From positions 372,001-436,000 of the forward strand of contig JACKOB010000005.1 of the NCBI GenBank assembly GCA_024234575.1: DNA of 64,000 bases, written 5' to 3'. The position numbers were made by a program, and so were the translations under genes. Source of the stretch: Hahellaceae bacterium (GTDB lineage Bacteria > Pseudomonadota > Gammaproteobacteria > Pseudomonadales > Oleiphilaceae). The notes under the pieces are model-generated. The model was not told the origin of the DNA. It searched no databases and worked only from the letters and a program-made list of their open reading frames with translations. Within the stretch, counting starts at the first letter, position 1. Each line of letters begins with the position of its first letter. Shown here piece after piece: positions 33,419 to 44,678 of this stretch.

Positions 33419-34354
33419 TCAGCCAACCGCCGTAATTTTTTCGATAAGCTGCGCCAGTGTTTCTTCCGCCTTATCATTATCCACCTGACAGGTGCCTGCC
33501 GCCTGATGGCCACCACCGTTGTACTGTAGCATTAACTCGCCCACATTCGTTTTACAACCACGGTCAAAAATAGACTTTCCGGTGGCGAAAACCGTGTTTT
33601 GCTGGCGCACACCCCACAACACGTGAATAGATATATTGCACTGTGGAAATAACGCATAAATAACAAACCGGTTACCTGCATGAATCAGTTCTTCGTTACG
33701 CAAATCCAATACGACCAGATTTTTATGCACAGTTGAACAGCGCTTTATCTGCTCTTTAAACTTTGGCTCTTGTTCAAAGTAAAGCTCTACCCGCTCTTTC
33801 ACGTCTGGCAGCGCGAGTATCTCATCAATATCGTGCAGTCGACAGTAGTCAATCAGGTCCATCATCAAATTGTAGTTCGATATGCGAAACTCTCTAAAAC
33901 GCCCCAATCCGGTTCTGGCGTCCATCAAAAAGTTCAGCAAGTCCCAACCTTGTGGGTTAAGCACTTCCTCTTTGTTGAATTGGGCAGAGTCCCCCTTATC
34001 AACCGCGTCCATCATTTCAAGCCAGGCTAACGGGAACGTATCTTGCCCGCCATAGTAGTCGTAAACCACGCGAGCAGCAGAAGGGGCCTCAGGGTCAATA
34101 ATATGATTGTCGCGCTTTTCATTACGAATCGTTTCGGATAAGTGGTGATCAAATGCAAGATACACCCCCTCAACAAAAGGCAGGTTGGTAGAAATATCAT
34201 TACCAGTAATGTCAATTTTGCCATCCTGCATGTCTTTGGGATGCACAAAGGTAATGTCATCAATCAAATCTAAATGCTTTAAAAGAACTGCGCATACAAG
34301 ACCATCAAAATCACTTCGAGTGACCAATCGATACTTTTTACCCGCATCAGTCAT
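33419..34354 (-). CDS. DHH-family phosphoesterase (exopolyphosphatase/oligoribonuclease-like)
   Basis: The 311-residue protein shows DHH-superfamily motifs: RSDFDGLVCA near the N-terminus, AFDHHLSE (~88), DAVDKGDS (~140) and the DHHA1 signature GGGHQAAGTC near the C-terminus. These bind two metals and cleave phosphodiester or phosphoanhydride bonds. The order and length resemble the exopolyphosphatase-like DHH proteins rather than RecJ. The substrate (polyphosphate, nano-RNA or a cyclic dinucleotide) cannot be told. Single leftward gene. Confidence 0.82.
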   Translation of the reverse strand: MTDAGKKYRLVTRSDFDGLVCAVLLKHLDLIDDITFVHPKDMQDGKIDITGNDISTNLPFVEGVYLAFDHHLSETIRNEKRDNHIIDPEAPSAARVVYDYYGGQDTFPLAWLEMMDAVDKGDSAQFNKEEVLNPQGWDLLNFLMDARTGLGRFREFRISNYNLMMDLIDYCRLHDIDEILALPDVKERVELYFEQEPKFKEQIKRCSTVHKNLVVLDLRNEELIHAGNRFVIYALFPQCNISIHVLWGVRQQNTVFATGKSIFDRGCKTNVGELMLQYNGGGHQAAGTCQVDNDKAEETLAQLIEKITAVG

Positions 34355-34456
34355 CTGCTTATTCTCCTTGCTTATGAAATGGTTGTCACCGCCTTCGCAA
34401 TGATGATCATAGGAGTATAGTTTATATTTTTCGGCTCGCCCGCCGAGGTGATTTAA

Positions 34457-35227
34457 TTATTGAATCCAATGACTATAAATTCTATCCAGCACCCCAGACT
34501 GCTTCATCTGCATCAAACGCTGACGTATAAACTGTTTTGTGTTGTCCGACATCTCTCGATCTACAGTGAGGTATATGGAATAAGGAGGAATGATCTTTCC
34601 AAAGTCAACATAACGCAAGCAGTCACTTTCTAGTCCTAGCTCTGCCACGTTGTAATTAAGACGAATTTCCATTTCAACAAAACCATGCACACGTTTATGT
34701 TGTGACATTAATATGCCAGATTCATATCCGTTTACCGGCACCAGCAACACTTTACCCTCTTTGGCCAGGGCATCGAGACGCAAATACTGAAAATCAGCAA
34801 GTGTCGCAATCTTTAGCCCGGTAAGATCAGAGTCACCTTCAATAAGGTTTATTCTTTCATCACACGTAAGCAATGCATGCGTTACTTCAAACAAGGGTAT
34901 ATCAATCAGTTCACCATGTGCACCAAATGACTGCCAGGCTTTGGCATCATAAGAAACCCAGTTGGTGACCATTTTTTTGGCAACCTCATGGTGTAATCTC
35001 GTAATTGGAAAAACCATGTGTGTTAATTTGAAATCAGAGCCACTAAATATCTCCTCAACAATATCAGTCACTACCCCGTGATTGCTGACATCATTTGCTT
35101 CAATCTGAAAAGGTTTTGCGACCTCACTAACAATGAGGTAATTGACTGTTTCCAGCGCAAAAGCCGGCCCGCCGAATAACACTGACAGCGTCACGGTGAA
35201 CACAATAGATAGCCTGGCTATCGACAT
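34457..35227 (-). CDS. Orphan periplasmic solute-binding protein (SBP_bac_3-like)
   Basis: A clear signal peptide (ending near PAFALE) precedes a ~230-residue bilobed binding-protein pattern: TDIVEEIFSGSDFKLTHMVFPITRL, then LTGLKIATLADFQYLRL, then MKQSGVLDRIYSHW at the end. No ABC permease or ATPase gene is nearby, so it may act as a periplasmic sensor module or serve an unlinked transporter. It lies just downstream of norD on the same strand, 115 bp apart, so cotranscription with norD is possible. Confidence 0.72.
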   Translation of the reverse strand: MSIARLSIVFTVTLSVLFGGPAFALETVNYLIVSEVAKPFQIEANDVSNHGVVTDIVEEIFSGSDFKLTHMVFPITRLHHEVAKKMVTNWVSYDAKAWQSFGAHGELIDIPLFEVTHALLTCDERINLIEGDSDLTGLKIATLADFQYLRLDALAKEGKVLLVPVNGYESGILMSQHKRVHGFVEMEIRLNYNVAELGLESDCLRYVDFGKIIPPYSIYLTVDREMSDNTKQFIRQRLMQMKQSGVLDRIYSHWIQ

Positions 35228-35342
35228 ATTTGTGCCTCAAAAAGACCAATACCTGACCTTGGCCGCATCTATAGGTGTAAACAATTTCTGGCATTACTCA
35301 CCCCATTTGAATTGTTCACTTCTTGACTCTTGACCAGCATCG

Positions 35343-37172
35343 TTATCTTGTCAAGTTGACGTAAAGTCTAGGTAGTTGCTTAGACAATTCTGTGGGTTCT
35401 CTAATCACCGCATAACCATTTGAGCCAAATAAATGCGGCAGATAGTCTTCCGCCTCACTATCGATGGTCACACAAAATGGCTCTAGACCCATACGCCGGG
35501 CATCGATGATTGCCTGGCGGGTATCCTCAATTCCATAACGGCCTTCATACTGATCGAGATCATTTGGTTTACCATCCGAAAGTATCAGCATCACCCGCTG
35601 ATGCGCCTTCTCGGCGGCGAGTATTTTTGCAGACTGGCGAATCGCCGCCCCCATCCTCGTATAATACCCCGGCTGCAGCGCGTCAACACGACCTCGGACA
35701 TTGGCGCTATATGGCTCGTTGAAATTCTTTACGATATTGTAGCGAACATGATTCCTCTTTCTGGAAGAAAAACCATAGATGGCAAAACGATCCCCCGTCA
35801 CAGACAGTGCTTCCGAGAGAAGCATCAAACTATCTCTAATGACGTCAATCACCCGGTGCTCATTGTCGACCCAGGCATCAGTTGATAGCGACAAGTCGGC
35901 AAGAATCAAACAGGACAACGCTCTACCCTGCTGCAGTTTACTTCTAAAAATACGTTGATCAGAGTGTGACCCCTGATGCTTCGAATCCGTTAAAAATTCG
36001 AGCCAGCCGTCTGTTTCCAGCTCTTCACCATCGGCTAAATTGCGCACCCAATTACGCTCGGGCTTTAGATGGCTAAACTGCCGTTTTAGTGTTTGAGCCT
36101 GCGGCTTAAGCCTGCCGGGAAGATCAACCGCGGCCGCTTCATCAGCAATCATGGGTTGCAGACAGCAATAATCCTCACGATATGAGTGCGATTTGTAATC
36201 CCATTCGGGTAGGAGAATACCGTCTCCCAGATAAAGGTCATCATTTTCGGCACTGGGCAAGTCAAGATCCATACGAATGGCCGATGCACCGGCTTTACGA
36301 TCTCTGGAAAGGCTTAACACATCCAAGTCATCTGCCACGCTTTCAGCATCTTCTTCTTTTGTATCGTCCCCCGCCCGGTCTACGGGTTTGAATTCTGACC
36401 AGCTAAATAAATTTTCGAGGCGGAAAACCATCAACCCTTTATTTTGATCATAACTGTCGACGCGTTCGGCCTTTTTCTTTTGGCGCCTGTTCTTCGGCGA
36501 ACTTTTTCTAACCGGGGTCTCCTCTCTATCTTCGTCACCCAAAGTAGATGGGTCTTCCAACAATACTGAATAGGGGTAAAGCCACAATGCCACCGGTTCT
36601 GGGGCAGTAAAAAGCGGAGGAAGAGTTGGCTCTGAGCCAGGATTGACTAGTGCGCGCCGCAAGGTTTCTTCAACAATGCGGTCGCGTGGCTCCATTTTCT
36701 CTAAATCTGGTCTATGGGACAGGTAACTTTGTACCAACGAGGCGTAGCGAGAACGTATGCCCGGATATTTATCGAGTACCTGTCGGGCAAGCTTCTGATT
36801 ACCAACAAACCAATTGGCAAAGGGTTCAGTCTGTTCACTGGCCAGCGCCGTTAACCAAACATACAGGTGCTCATTCAAAGCCCTTTCAGGAAAGCAGGCA
36901 ATCCTGGCGGGTAAGCGAAGACTCTCTTCATCACGCCATGCAAGTTCTGCCTGGGCACCCGTCCCGGCAAGCTTTTTTAACCAGGAGCGCCTGCGTTGAT
37001 AGTCCCTTGGTGTCGCGGCCAACATGCGCAACCCGGCAGGCCCACCCAAAGCCCGAAATAAAATACCAAGGGAAAAGGCGGTATCTTCAAGCTTTACTGC
37101 CGCTCGGTCGTATTCGGGCATAGAGTGACGCGTTATAAATTTATGCCATTTAAGGCCAACCCACTCTTCCAT
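35343..37172 (-). CDS. norD: Nitric oxide reductase activation protein NorD
   Basis: The N-terminus (MEEWVGLKWHKFITR, then LGILFRALGGPAGLR) is typical of long NorD proteins. A C-terminal von Willebrand A domain (~410-600) has a MIDAS-like DLSLSTDAW and LILSDGKPND. An acidic/basic middle region (~225-290) separates the two. NorD works with the NorQ AAA+ ATPase to insert non-haem iron into NorB, and norQ lies far away at 50609 here. It is 111 bp downstream of the polyferredoxin gene, with AGGGG about 9 nt before the ATG. Length 609 residues, in range for the family. Confidence 0.9.
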   Translation of the reverse strand: MEEWVGLKWHKFITRHSMPEYDRAAVKLEDTAFSLGILFRALGGPAGLRMLAATPRDYQRRRSWLKKLAGTGAQAELAWRDEESLRLPARIACFPERALNEHLYVWLTALASEQTEPFANWFVGNQKLARQVLDKYPGIRSRYASLVQSYLSHRPDLEKMEPRDRIVEETLRRALVNPGSEPTLPPLFTAPEPVALWLYPYSVLLEDPSTLGDEDREETPVRKSSPKNRRQKKKAERVDSYDQNKGLMVFRLENLFSWSEFKPVDRAGDDTKEEDAESVADDLDVLSLSRDRKAGASAIRMDLDLPSAENDDLYLGDGILLPEWDYKSHSYREDYCCLQPMIADEAAAVDLPGRLKPQAQTLKRQFSHLKPERNWVRNLADGEELETDGWLEFLTDSKHQGSHSDQRIFRSKLQQGRALSCLILADLSLSTDAWVDNEHRVIDVIRDSLMLLSEALSVTGDRFAIYGFSSRKRNHVRYNIVKNFNEPYSANVRGRVDALQPGYYTRMGAAIRQSAKILAAEKAHQRVMLILSDGKPNDLDQYEGRYGIEDTRQAIIDARRMGLEPFCVTIDSEAEDYLPHLFGSNGYAVIREPTELSKQLPRLYVNLTR

Positions 37173-37283
37173 CTACGCAAACCCCTACAGCTAAATAACA
37201 AGCTCATATCGAAAGACCAGAGCCCGTGCACACCGATAGCAAATATCCTAAACAAACCTAAAATAGTTGCCCGCCAAAAAATC

Positions 37284-38231
37284 TTACTGAGATTGTTTCT
37301 TATTCTCAGACTTTTTGGAGGTGACATCCTTGAGTGGAATCAAAGAGACCTGTTTTATTTTTTCCCCTGCTGACCAATCAAGCAACGTGCCATCAGGGTT
37401 ATCTTTCTGAACCTTCTGACACGCACTAATACACTGGGCACACTGGGTGCAAGTAAACTTCGCCCGCTTGTAACCTCTTACTGACAAACGCATGGGGCAA
37501 GCGTCTTCACAGTCTTTATCACAGTCTTTGCAAAGCGCGGCTCGATCTCTGTCAAAACTCACCACAATGGCTTTCGTGTTCATCATCCAGAACAAACTCT
37601 GAAACAACCCCACAGCGCAGCCGTAACGGCAAAATAAATGGCGGGCAAGTATAAAATCAAGCGTGAAAACGATGGTCGCCGCAAGTAAAAAAACATTCTG
37701 CGGAAACGCAACATCAAAATTAAAGATGGCAATATAAAGCGGAACCGGGGGCATCAGATAGGACAGCAGGCCTACCGCCCATGTGAAAGCCACGAACATG
37801 GCGGTAACCAGTATCATTGAAAATGCAATTGCCCGATGCCACACCGGGCGAACTTCCCGCGAAGGCTCCCACAGGGTTACCCGATCCAACCAGCGCAACA
37901 TCATGCCGTTTAACATTTCCACAACGGAAAAGTGCGGGCAAAGCCAACCACAGTAGATTCTTCCCCAGCGCCAGAATATGTACAAACCCGAGGCGATAAT
38001 AATAAAAAGTGGGAGCACAAAACGGGTCAGAATTCTTAAGCCCGCATCTAAAGCCGTCGCCTGAGATAACCATTCGGGGGTGAGATCCAGCGATAGCCGG
38101 AACCCAAACACAACAAACTGCGTCGTTGTCAGGTCAAAGCGAAAAATATCCAGGAGAGGGGCAAACAGAAATAATAGGAAAAAACTGGTACGAGTTATTA
38201 GTCGAGCATTTTGCAGATAGATACTTCGCAT
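37284..38231 (-). CDS. Membrane polyferredoxin (NapH/NosR/CcoG-like 4Fe-4S protein) in the nor operon
   Basis: About five membrane helices are combined with cysteine motifs: YCGWLCPH and FCRYGC at helix ends, then two ferredoxin-like clusters (CKDCDKDCEDACP and CTQCAQCISACQ). This matches the NapH/NosR/CcoG polyferredoxin class, which moves electrons across or along the membrane or helps metal-centre maturation. It lies between norB and norD, so a role in electron supply to, or assembly of, the NO reductase is likely. I start it at the ATG 38231, because an earlier GTG at 38276 falls inside a terminator hairpin. The ribosome site is weak. Confidence 0.82.
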   Translation of the reverse strand: MRSIYLQNARLITRTSFFLLFLFAPLLDIFRFDLTTTQFVVFGFRLSLDLTPEWLSQATALDAGLRILTRFVLPLFIIIASGLYIFWRWGRIYCGWLCPHFSVVEMLNGMMLRWLDRVTLWEPSREVRPVWHRAIAFSMILVTAMFVAFTWAVGLLSYLMPPVPLYIAIFNFDVAFPQNVFLLAATIVFTLDFILARHLFCRYGCAVGLFQSLFWMMNTKAIVVSFDRDRAALCKDCDKDCEDACPMRLSVRGYKRAKFTCTQCAQCISACQKVQKDNPDGTLLDWSAGEKIKQVSLIPLKDVTSKKSENKKQSQ

Positions 38232-38255
38232 GACATAACCCAATAATTCTTGCTG

Positions 38256-38288
38256 AAAAAAAAAACGGCGCACCACTAATGGTGCGCC
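38256..38288 (-). terminator. Intrinsic terminator between norB and the polyferredoxin gene
   Basis: On the minus strand GGCGCACCA-TTAG-TGGTGCGCC (38288-38267) is followed by CG and ten consecutive Ts. It is one of the strongest terminators in the window. It sits 20 bp after the norB stop, so norD and the polyferredoxin depend on read-through or a separate promoter. Confidence 0.9.
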
Positions 38289-38307
38289 TTTCTTGATCTA
38301 ACTACAA

Positions 38308-40145
<1,838 letters not shown>

Positions 40146-40208
40146 TATTGCTCTCCTTAATTAAGTTTAATTCAGCGTCTAAGGTACTTTGCTAGCGCGC
40201 AAATGCCC

Positions 40209-40222
40209 TTGATGTTGGTCAA
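40209..40222 (-). promoter_or_regulatory. FNR/DNR box upstream of norCB
   Basis: TTGATGTTGGTCAA (40209-40222) matches the Dnr/FNR-type TTGAT-N4-(A/G)TCAA. A -41.5 position puts the start near 40174 and a modest -10 (TACCTT) at 40186-40181. Confidence 0.8.
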
Positions 40223-40427
40223 CAGGATTGCAGGAATATCAAGGTAACGAGGGAAAGGCAAGAAAATAGAGGCTGGCAGGGCATATATTAAACAAAGCAC
40301 CGCGTGTAGCAGTTGTTCTGGATACCGAAAAATAAGGTTCCTAAACCGCATAAAAGCTTACGCCGAATTCATAATTCTGCTGGTATTCAACGTATTTAAC
40401 TTAACGAAGCATCAACGGGTAAGAAAT

Positions 40428-41321
40428 TTACTTTATTTTTATCCTGGCCCTGGCAGGCCGATAGAGACGTTTGAGAAGTTCTGGCACTTTAAGCGGCATT
40501 ATTTCCATAAATGCCTTGAGCAGATATACCAGATAGTTCGTCCGTTTGTACCACAATAAGCGTTTGATTCTCGCCTTCATCGGCCAATACCCTTCCATAA
40601 AAAGCGCCAGTGCGTTATCCGAATTACCCACCCGACTATAATGGCTAAGATCGAGAGACAGGACGATATCCGCTTTCTTTAGCTGATCCCGGGTGCGCAA
40701 ATCGATACCAATATCTATAGCATTACCTATCACATCCATGACATCTGTTGGCTCAGGGTATTTTTTGATGCCATTTAAATCGATGGCAACAATAATGCCG
40801 GCCCCCATATCTTCAAGAGCCGATACAGGCACATTCTCAACGATTCCACCGTCCACCAACATTCTTCCGTCAATTTCAACAGGCACGAAAAGCCCCGGTA
40901 CCGCCATCGAAGCACAAACAGCATCTGCAAGGCTTCCCTTTTCAAAAGTAACTTGCTCGCCTGTCATAATATCTGTCGTACAAATTGACAGGGGTATCTT
41001 TGCATCCTCAATGTGCACGTCACCAAGGTCACGAAGTATCATGGAACGGATAGAGTCTGTGGTAAAAAATCCCCGCTTCTTCAGGGTAAAGTTTATAACT
41101 TTCGTCACATGCAGATCAGACCCTATGGCTCTGATCTCTTCAATAGGCTTGCCAAACGCGTAGTAGCTGGCGACCAAGGCACCAATACTGGTGCCAGATA
41201 AATAATCGATACGCACATTCTCTTCATCAAAAGCGCTTAGCACACCGACATGCGCCAGACCTTTAGCGGCGCCTCCGCCCAAGGCTACACCAATCCGGGT
41301 ATTCAACGGATTCCACTTCAT
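40428..41321 (-). CDS. Patatin-like phospholipase (RssA-type)
   Basis: The 297-residue protein has the patatin catalytic elements: glycine-rich oxyanion region GVALGGGAAKGLAHVG, nucleophile GTSIGALVASYYAFG (G-x-S-x-G) and the Asp of the dyad in LVDGGIVENVP. The family hydrolyses acyl esters of phospholipids. No signal peptide is visible, so it is cytoplasmic or peripheral. It lies alone between the norCB promoter region and the DUF2780 gene and has no evident link to denitrification. Length and motif order match RssA/YchK-type proteins. Confidence 0.88.
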   Translation of the reverse strand: MKWNPLNTRIGVALGGGAAKGLAHVGVLSAFDEENVRIDYLSGTSIGALVASYYAFGKPIEEIRAIGSDLHVTKVINFTLKKRGFFTTDSIRSMILRDLGDVHIEDAKIPLSICTTDIMTGEQVTFEKGSLADAVCASMAVPGLFVPVEIDGRMLVDGGIVENVPVSALEDMGAGIIVAIDLNGIKKYPEPTDVMDVIGNAIDIGIDLRTRDQLKKADIVLSLDLSHYSRVGNSDNALALFMEGYWPMKARIKRLLWYKRTNYLVYLLKAFMEIMPLKVPELLKRLYRPARARIKIK

Positions 41322-41434
41322 GTGACTAATTTAACCTTTTTACAATAAAGAAAACTCAAGCGAAGTTGACAAGCAAATTTTGATTTACTTGCCAAAACAA
41401 CGGTTAAATATCAATAGCGCTCGGTCTCACAGGT

Positions 41435-41977
41435 CTATTCACCCAACAAACCACCTAAACCTTTGCTGAAAAGATCTGACAATCCACCATCACCACCCTG
41501 CCCCAGGTATTGCAATACAATGTCCACCAAGGGAGCGACCATTTCAGGGCTGATCCCCAACGCCGCAAATTGATCCATTACACCAGCCCCCTCTGCGAGA
41601 GATGTCACCACACCACCCAAGCCACCCCCACTGCCGCCAGACAAAGAAGCAGGAACCGCAGCCAATAAGGTGTCTATGCCAGGAACACCTTTCGACAACT
41701 GAGAAAATTCTCCCGCTGATAAATTTGATTTCGTCAGCCCAAACAGCGCCCCCAACCCACCTTCAGCTTGAGGCTGGGACAAGTTCAGCTGGCTCATTGC
41801 CATATTAACCAGATCCGTGGTAGCTGCATTGCTGTCAGCAGCGGGCGCCAAAACAGTTTGGGTAGCTGCAATGCCATCACTGGCCTTCTCTAATGCCGAG
41901 CCAAGACTATTAATTCCGGCTTGAGAATGAACGGCGAAGCTCAATAAAACCAACCCTAAAACGTTTTGCTTTTTCAT
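41435..41977 (-). CDS. DUF2780 secreted protein
   Basis: A signal peptide (ending near SQAG) precedes a Gly/Leu/Ala-rich ~150-residue region with LGALFGLTKSNLSAGEFSQLSKGVPGID and many GG pairs, the hallmark of DUF2780 (VcgC/VcgE-like) proteins. These are short, low-complexity, secreted proteins of unknown function. It has no operon partner. Confidence 0.78.
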   Translation of the reverse strand: MKKQNVLGLVLLSFAVHSQAGINSLGSALEKASDGIAATQTVLAPAADSNAATTDLVNMAMSQLNLSQPQAEGGLGALFGLTKSNLSAGEFSQLSKGVPGIDTLLAAVPASLSGGSGGGLGGVVTSLAEGAGVMDQFAALGISPEMVAPLVDIVLQYLGQGGDGGLSDLFSKGLGGLLGE

Positions 41978-42209
41978 ATTCGATCCTTAAACTCTACTTG
42001 CCAATGCCGTAGGTGAAATTCCCGGCGGAGTTCGGCAGTATAATGGATCGGCCAAGTGATTCAATACAGAGTCGCGGAAACGATAGGTGCACTAAGAAAG
42101 GTTTTTGGCAGCGGCATAGAGCTGCTGCCGATGCGTATTGAAGTTGTTACCTGCAAACTAGCAAGTGAGAATTGGCGAGATGCATTGGCATGCTCACCAA
42201 TTTATCAGA

Positions 42210-43733
42210 TCAGTGGCTGGTGCCGCTTTCGTAATGGGTTTTGTTATAAACGTTATACTTTCCTGAGGGTTTCACCATTGGAAGTCGTTTCTTAATCTCA
42301 AGCGTTTTAGCGTCATACACGATCACCTCGCCATCTTGATCCCATATACTCAGCAATACGAACGAACCATCTTTCGTAAACTCGACATGCGCGGCGGTCT
42401 TGCCAGGCACAGGCCGTAGCGTTTTCACAATTTCCAGCGTCGACTTGTCAATTAGATGCACGGCTTCTTTATTGGGACCAAAAAATACATCAGCCCAGGC
42501 GTATGGCGACTGCTCATGAGATCGCATAAAAAAACCTGGACCTTCAGTTTTCAATTCTTTTATAACCTGCCAATTGGTCATATCAATAATCGAAATTTTG
42601 CTTTCTTTCAGGTTTGGAGAAGCCATCACTCTGCGCCCTTCATAATCCCAAGTGATGCCGGAACCAAGGTGCGGCATACCTGACATGGCGATACGTGTCA
42701 CCAACTTGCCTGTATCCATGTCAACGACTTGCCCCTCCTCTCCCGCTCTCGAAGCACCAATGAGATGTTTATACTCTGGGTCGAAGAAAAAATCGTCAAG
42801 ATAATCAGTGGTTTCGATTTTTCGAACCTGTAAATAGCTATCCTGCGTCGGTAAACCGTAAGGTATTTCCCACACTTCTTTTAAATCTTTCAACGCTGCC
42901 ACAAAACTGTTCCTGGGCGGGGCGTTATAGACGGCACTTACCCTGGAATCTTGGCCCTCAGATGACACGTCAATTATTTTATTCAGCGAGAGGTCATCAG
43001 CGTTTAAAAGTACCAGCGTATTAGGCAAATAGTTAGCCACCATCACATGTTTACCGTCCGATGATACAGCCAGGTTTCGCGTATTGATGCCCGCTCTGAT
43101 TTCGGCCACTATCTGCAGATTATAAATATCAAACTTGCTAATCCAGCCATCGCGAGAGGCTAAGTAAACAAAACGCCCATCTGGCGAATACTTTGGCCCG
43201 CCATGCAATGCAAAACGGGTTTTGAATCGGTGAATTGGGGTAAAGGTATCGCCATCCAGGACGGTAATATGGTGATCACCCAGCTCAACAACGAGAAACA
43301 GATTCATCATATCTGCACTGTAGGCGGGTTTGTCGGGTAAAGAACCAGATGGATGAGTAACGATTCTTGACGACAGTATATCTGTTTTGGTCCAAACGAC
43401 AGGCTTGGAGGGTGCCTCAAGGACAAAGTCCGCAAGACGATCAATTTCTTCAGTGGTAAGCAGCGATGCAAATGCTGGCATCTGAGTTAGCGCGCGCCCC
43501 TGAGCGATCACTTCTGCGACAGATTTACTCCGCATTCGCCCGAGATTCTCTGGCAGCAGTGCCGGCCCCATCGCCCCTAAACGCTCGATGCCATGACAAG
43601 AGGCACAATGCTTTTGGTAATTTCCCTCTACGGAGAGTGTTTCACCGTATGTCACAACACTGAGCAGCGCTGCAATGATAGCCGCCAGCCGATAAAAAAT
43701 GCGTGCCGATATCAGCGTACGAACAAACTGCAT
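42210..43733 (-). CDS. nirN: NirN, cytochrome c / haem d1-binding protein
   Basis: A signal peptide, a cytochrome c domain (HCASCHG, ~42) and an eight-bladed d1-type propeller (~120-507) give the NirS-like layout. At the first active-site histidine position NirS has FLHDGFFDP, but this protein has YLDDFFFDP. The second, MPHLGSG, is kept. That pattern fits NirN, which converts dihydro-haem d1 to haem d1 and delivers it, rather than a nitrite reductase. It is the last gene of the leftward nirCFDLGHJEN operon, 19 bp after nirE. No obvious terminator follows. Confidence 0.9.
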   Translation of the reverse strand: MQFVRTLISARIFYRLAAIIAALLSVVTYGETLSVEGNYQKHCASCHGIERLGAMGPALLPENLGRMRSKSVAEVIAQGRALTQMPAFASLLTTEEIDRLADFVLEAPSKPVVWTKTDILSSRIVTHPSGSLPDKPAYSADMMNLFLVVELGDHHITVLDGDTFTPIHRFKTRFALHGGPKYSPDGRFVYLASRDGWISKFDIYNLQIVAEIRAGINTRNLAVSSDGKHVMVANYLPNTLVLLNADDLSLNKIIDVSSEGQDSRVSAVYNAPPRNSFVAALKDLKEVWEIPYGLPTQDSYLQVRKIETTDYLDDFFFDPEYKHLIGASRAGEEGQVVDMDTGKLVTRIAMSGMPHLGSGITWDYEGRRVMASPNLKESKISIIDMTNWQVIKELKTEGPGFFMRSHEQSPYAWADVFFGPNKEAVHLIDKSTLEIVKTLRPVPGKTAAHVEFTKDGSFVLLSIWDQDGEVIVYDAKTLEIKKRLPMVKPSGKYNVYNKTHYESGTSH

Positions 43734-43752
43734 ACTTCTCTCCTGCGTAAAA

Positions 43753-44631
43753 CTACAACCTCAAACGCGTGCTGTCTTCCTGATGAAATTCAATACCAGG
43801 CACTAAATCATTGTCCTGAATCGTTTGTTGGCGTGCTATCGCAACGACTTCTCCAACAACAATCATGGTCGGTGGCTGTAAACTGTTCCGAATGATGGCC
43901 TCTGGCATTGATAACAAGTCAGTAATAACCGTTCGCTGCTCCGGCCTGGTTCCCCGTTCAATCAGGGCGACCGGCGTAGACGAAGCACGCCCTGCACGAA
44001 TCATCTCAGTGGTAATGGTTTCTGCATTACCTAACCCCATGTAAAACACGACCGTGTGCGCACTGGTTGCCAGACTCTTCCAATTAAGGTCTAGCGCCTC
44101 TCTGCCGTCACTATCTTCTGCTGAAGACTGTCGATGCCCCGTTACAAAAGTTACACTTTGCGCATAATCGCGGTGTGTTAACGGGAATCCAGCGTAAGTG
44201 GTACAGCCCTGTGCAGAAGTTATTCCCGGTACAACACGAAAGCGAATACCGGCAGCAATCAGCACCTCGACCTCTTCGCCACCCCGCCCAAAAATATATG
44301 GGTCACCGCCTTTCAGGCGCAGCACCTTCTTCCCCATACGCGCTTGTTCGACCAACACTTCATTGGTTCTATCCTGGGTCAGCACATGCTTTTTACAGCT
44401 TTTGCCTGCGTCAATTCGTGTGGCCTTACTCGTCACCATCGCCATGATATCTGCTGAGACAAGTCGGTCAAAAACAACTACATCAGCCTGCTGCATAAGA
44501 TGATAGGCACGCAAAGTCAATAAACCAGGATCACCTGGGCCGGCACCCACTAATGCCACCTCACCCGCCTGCCACTCTGGCTCGACATAACCAGGGGTTT
44601 CCAACCGTTGAAATGATATTAACTTACCCAT
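43753..44631 (-). CDS. nirE: Uroporphyrinogen-III C-methyltransferase NirE
   Basis: SUMT-type methyltransferase with ALVGAGPGDPGLLTLRA, RLKGGDPYIFGRGGEE and VVPGITSAQGCTTYAGFPLTHRD motifs. It adds two methyl groups to uroporphyrinogen III, giving precorrin-2, the first dedicated step to haem d1. No CysG-type dehydrogenase domain is attached, as expected for NirE. I place the start at the ATG 44631 because GAGG sits 8 nt upstream. An earlier start at 44661 has none. It lies 47 bp after nirJ. Confidence 0.93.
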   Translation of the reverse strand: MGKLISFQRLETPGYVEPEWQAGEVALVGAGPGDPGLLTLRAYHLMQQADVVVFDRLVSADIMAMVTSKATRIDAGKSCKKHVLTQDRTNEVLVEQARMGKKVLRLKGGDPYIFGRGGEEVEVLIAAGIRFRVVPGITSAQGCTTYAGFPLTHRDYAQSVTFVTGHRQSSAEDSDGREALDLNWKSLATSAHTVVFYMGLGNAETITTEMIRAGRASSTPVALIERGTRPEQRTVITDLLSMPEAIIRNSLQPPTMIVVGEVVAIARQQTIQDNDLVPGIEFHQEDSTRLRL

Positions 44632-44678
44632 AATTACTACCTCAGCATGTCTATCTGACAATTGGCCAGACCGATCAG

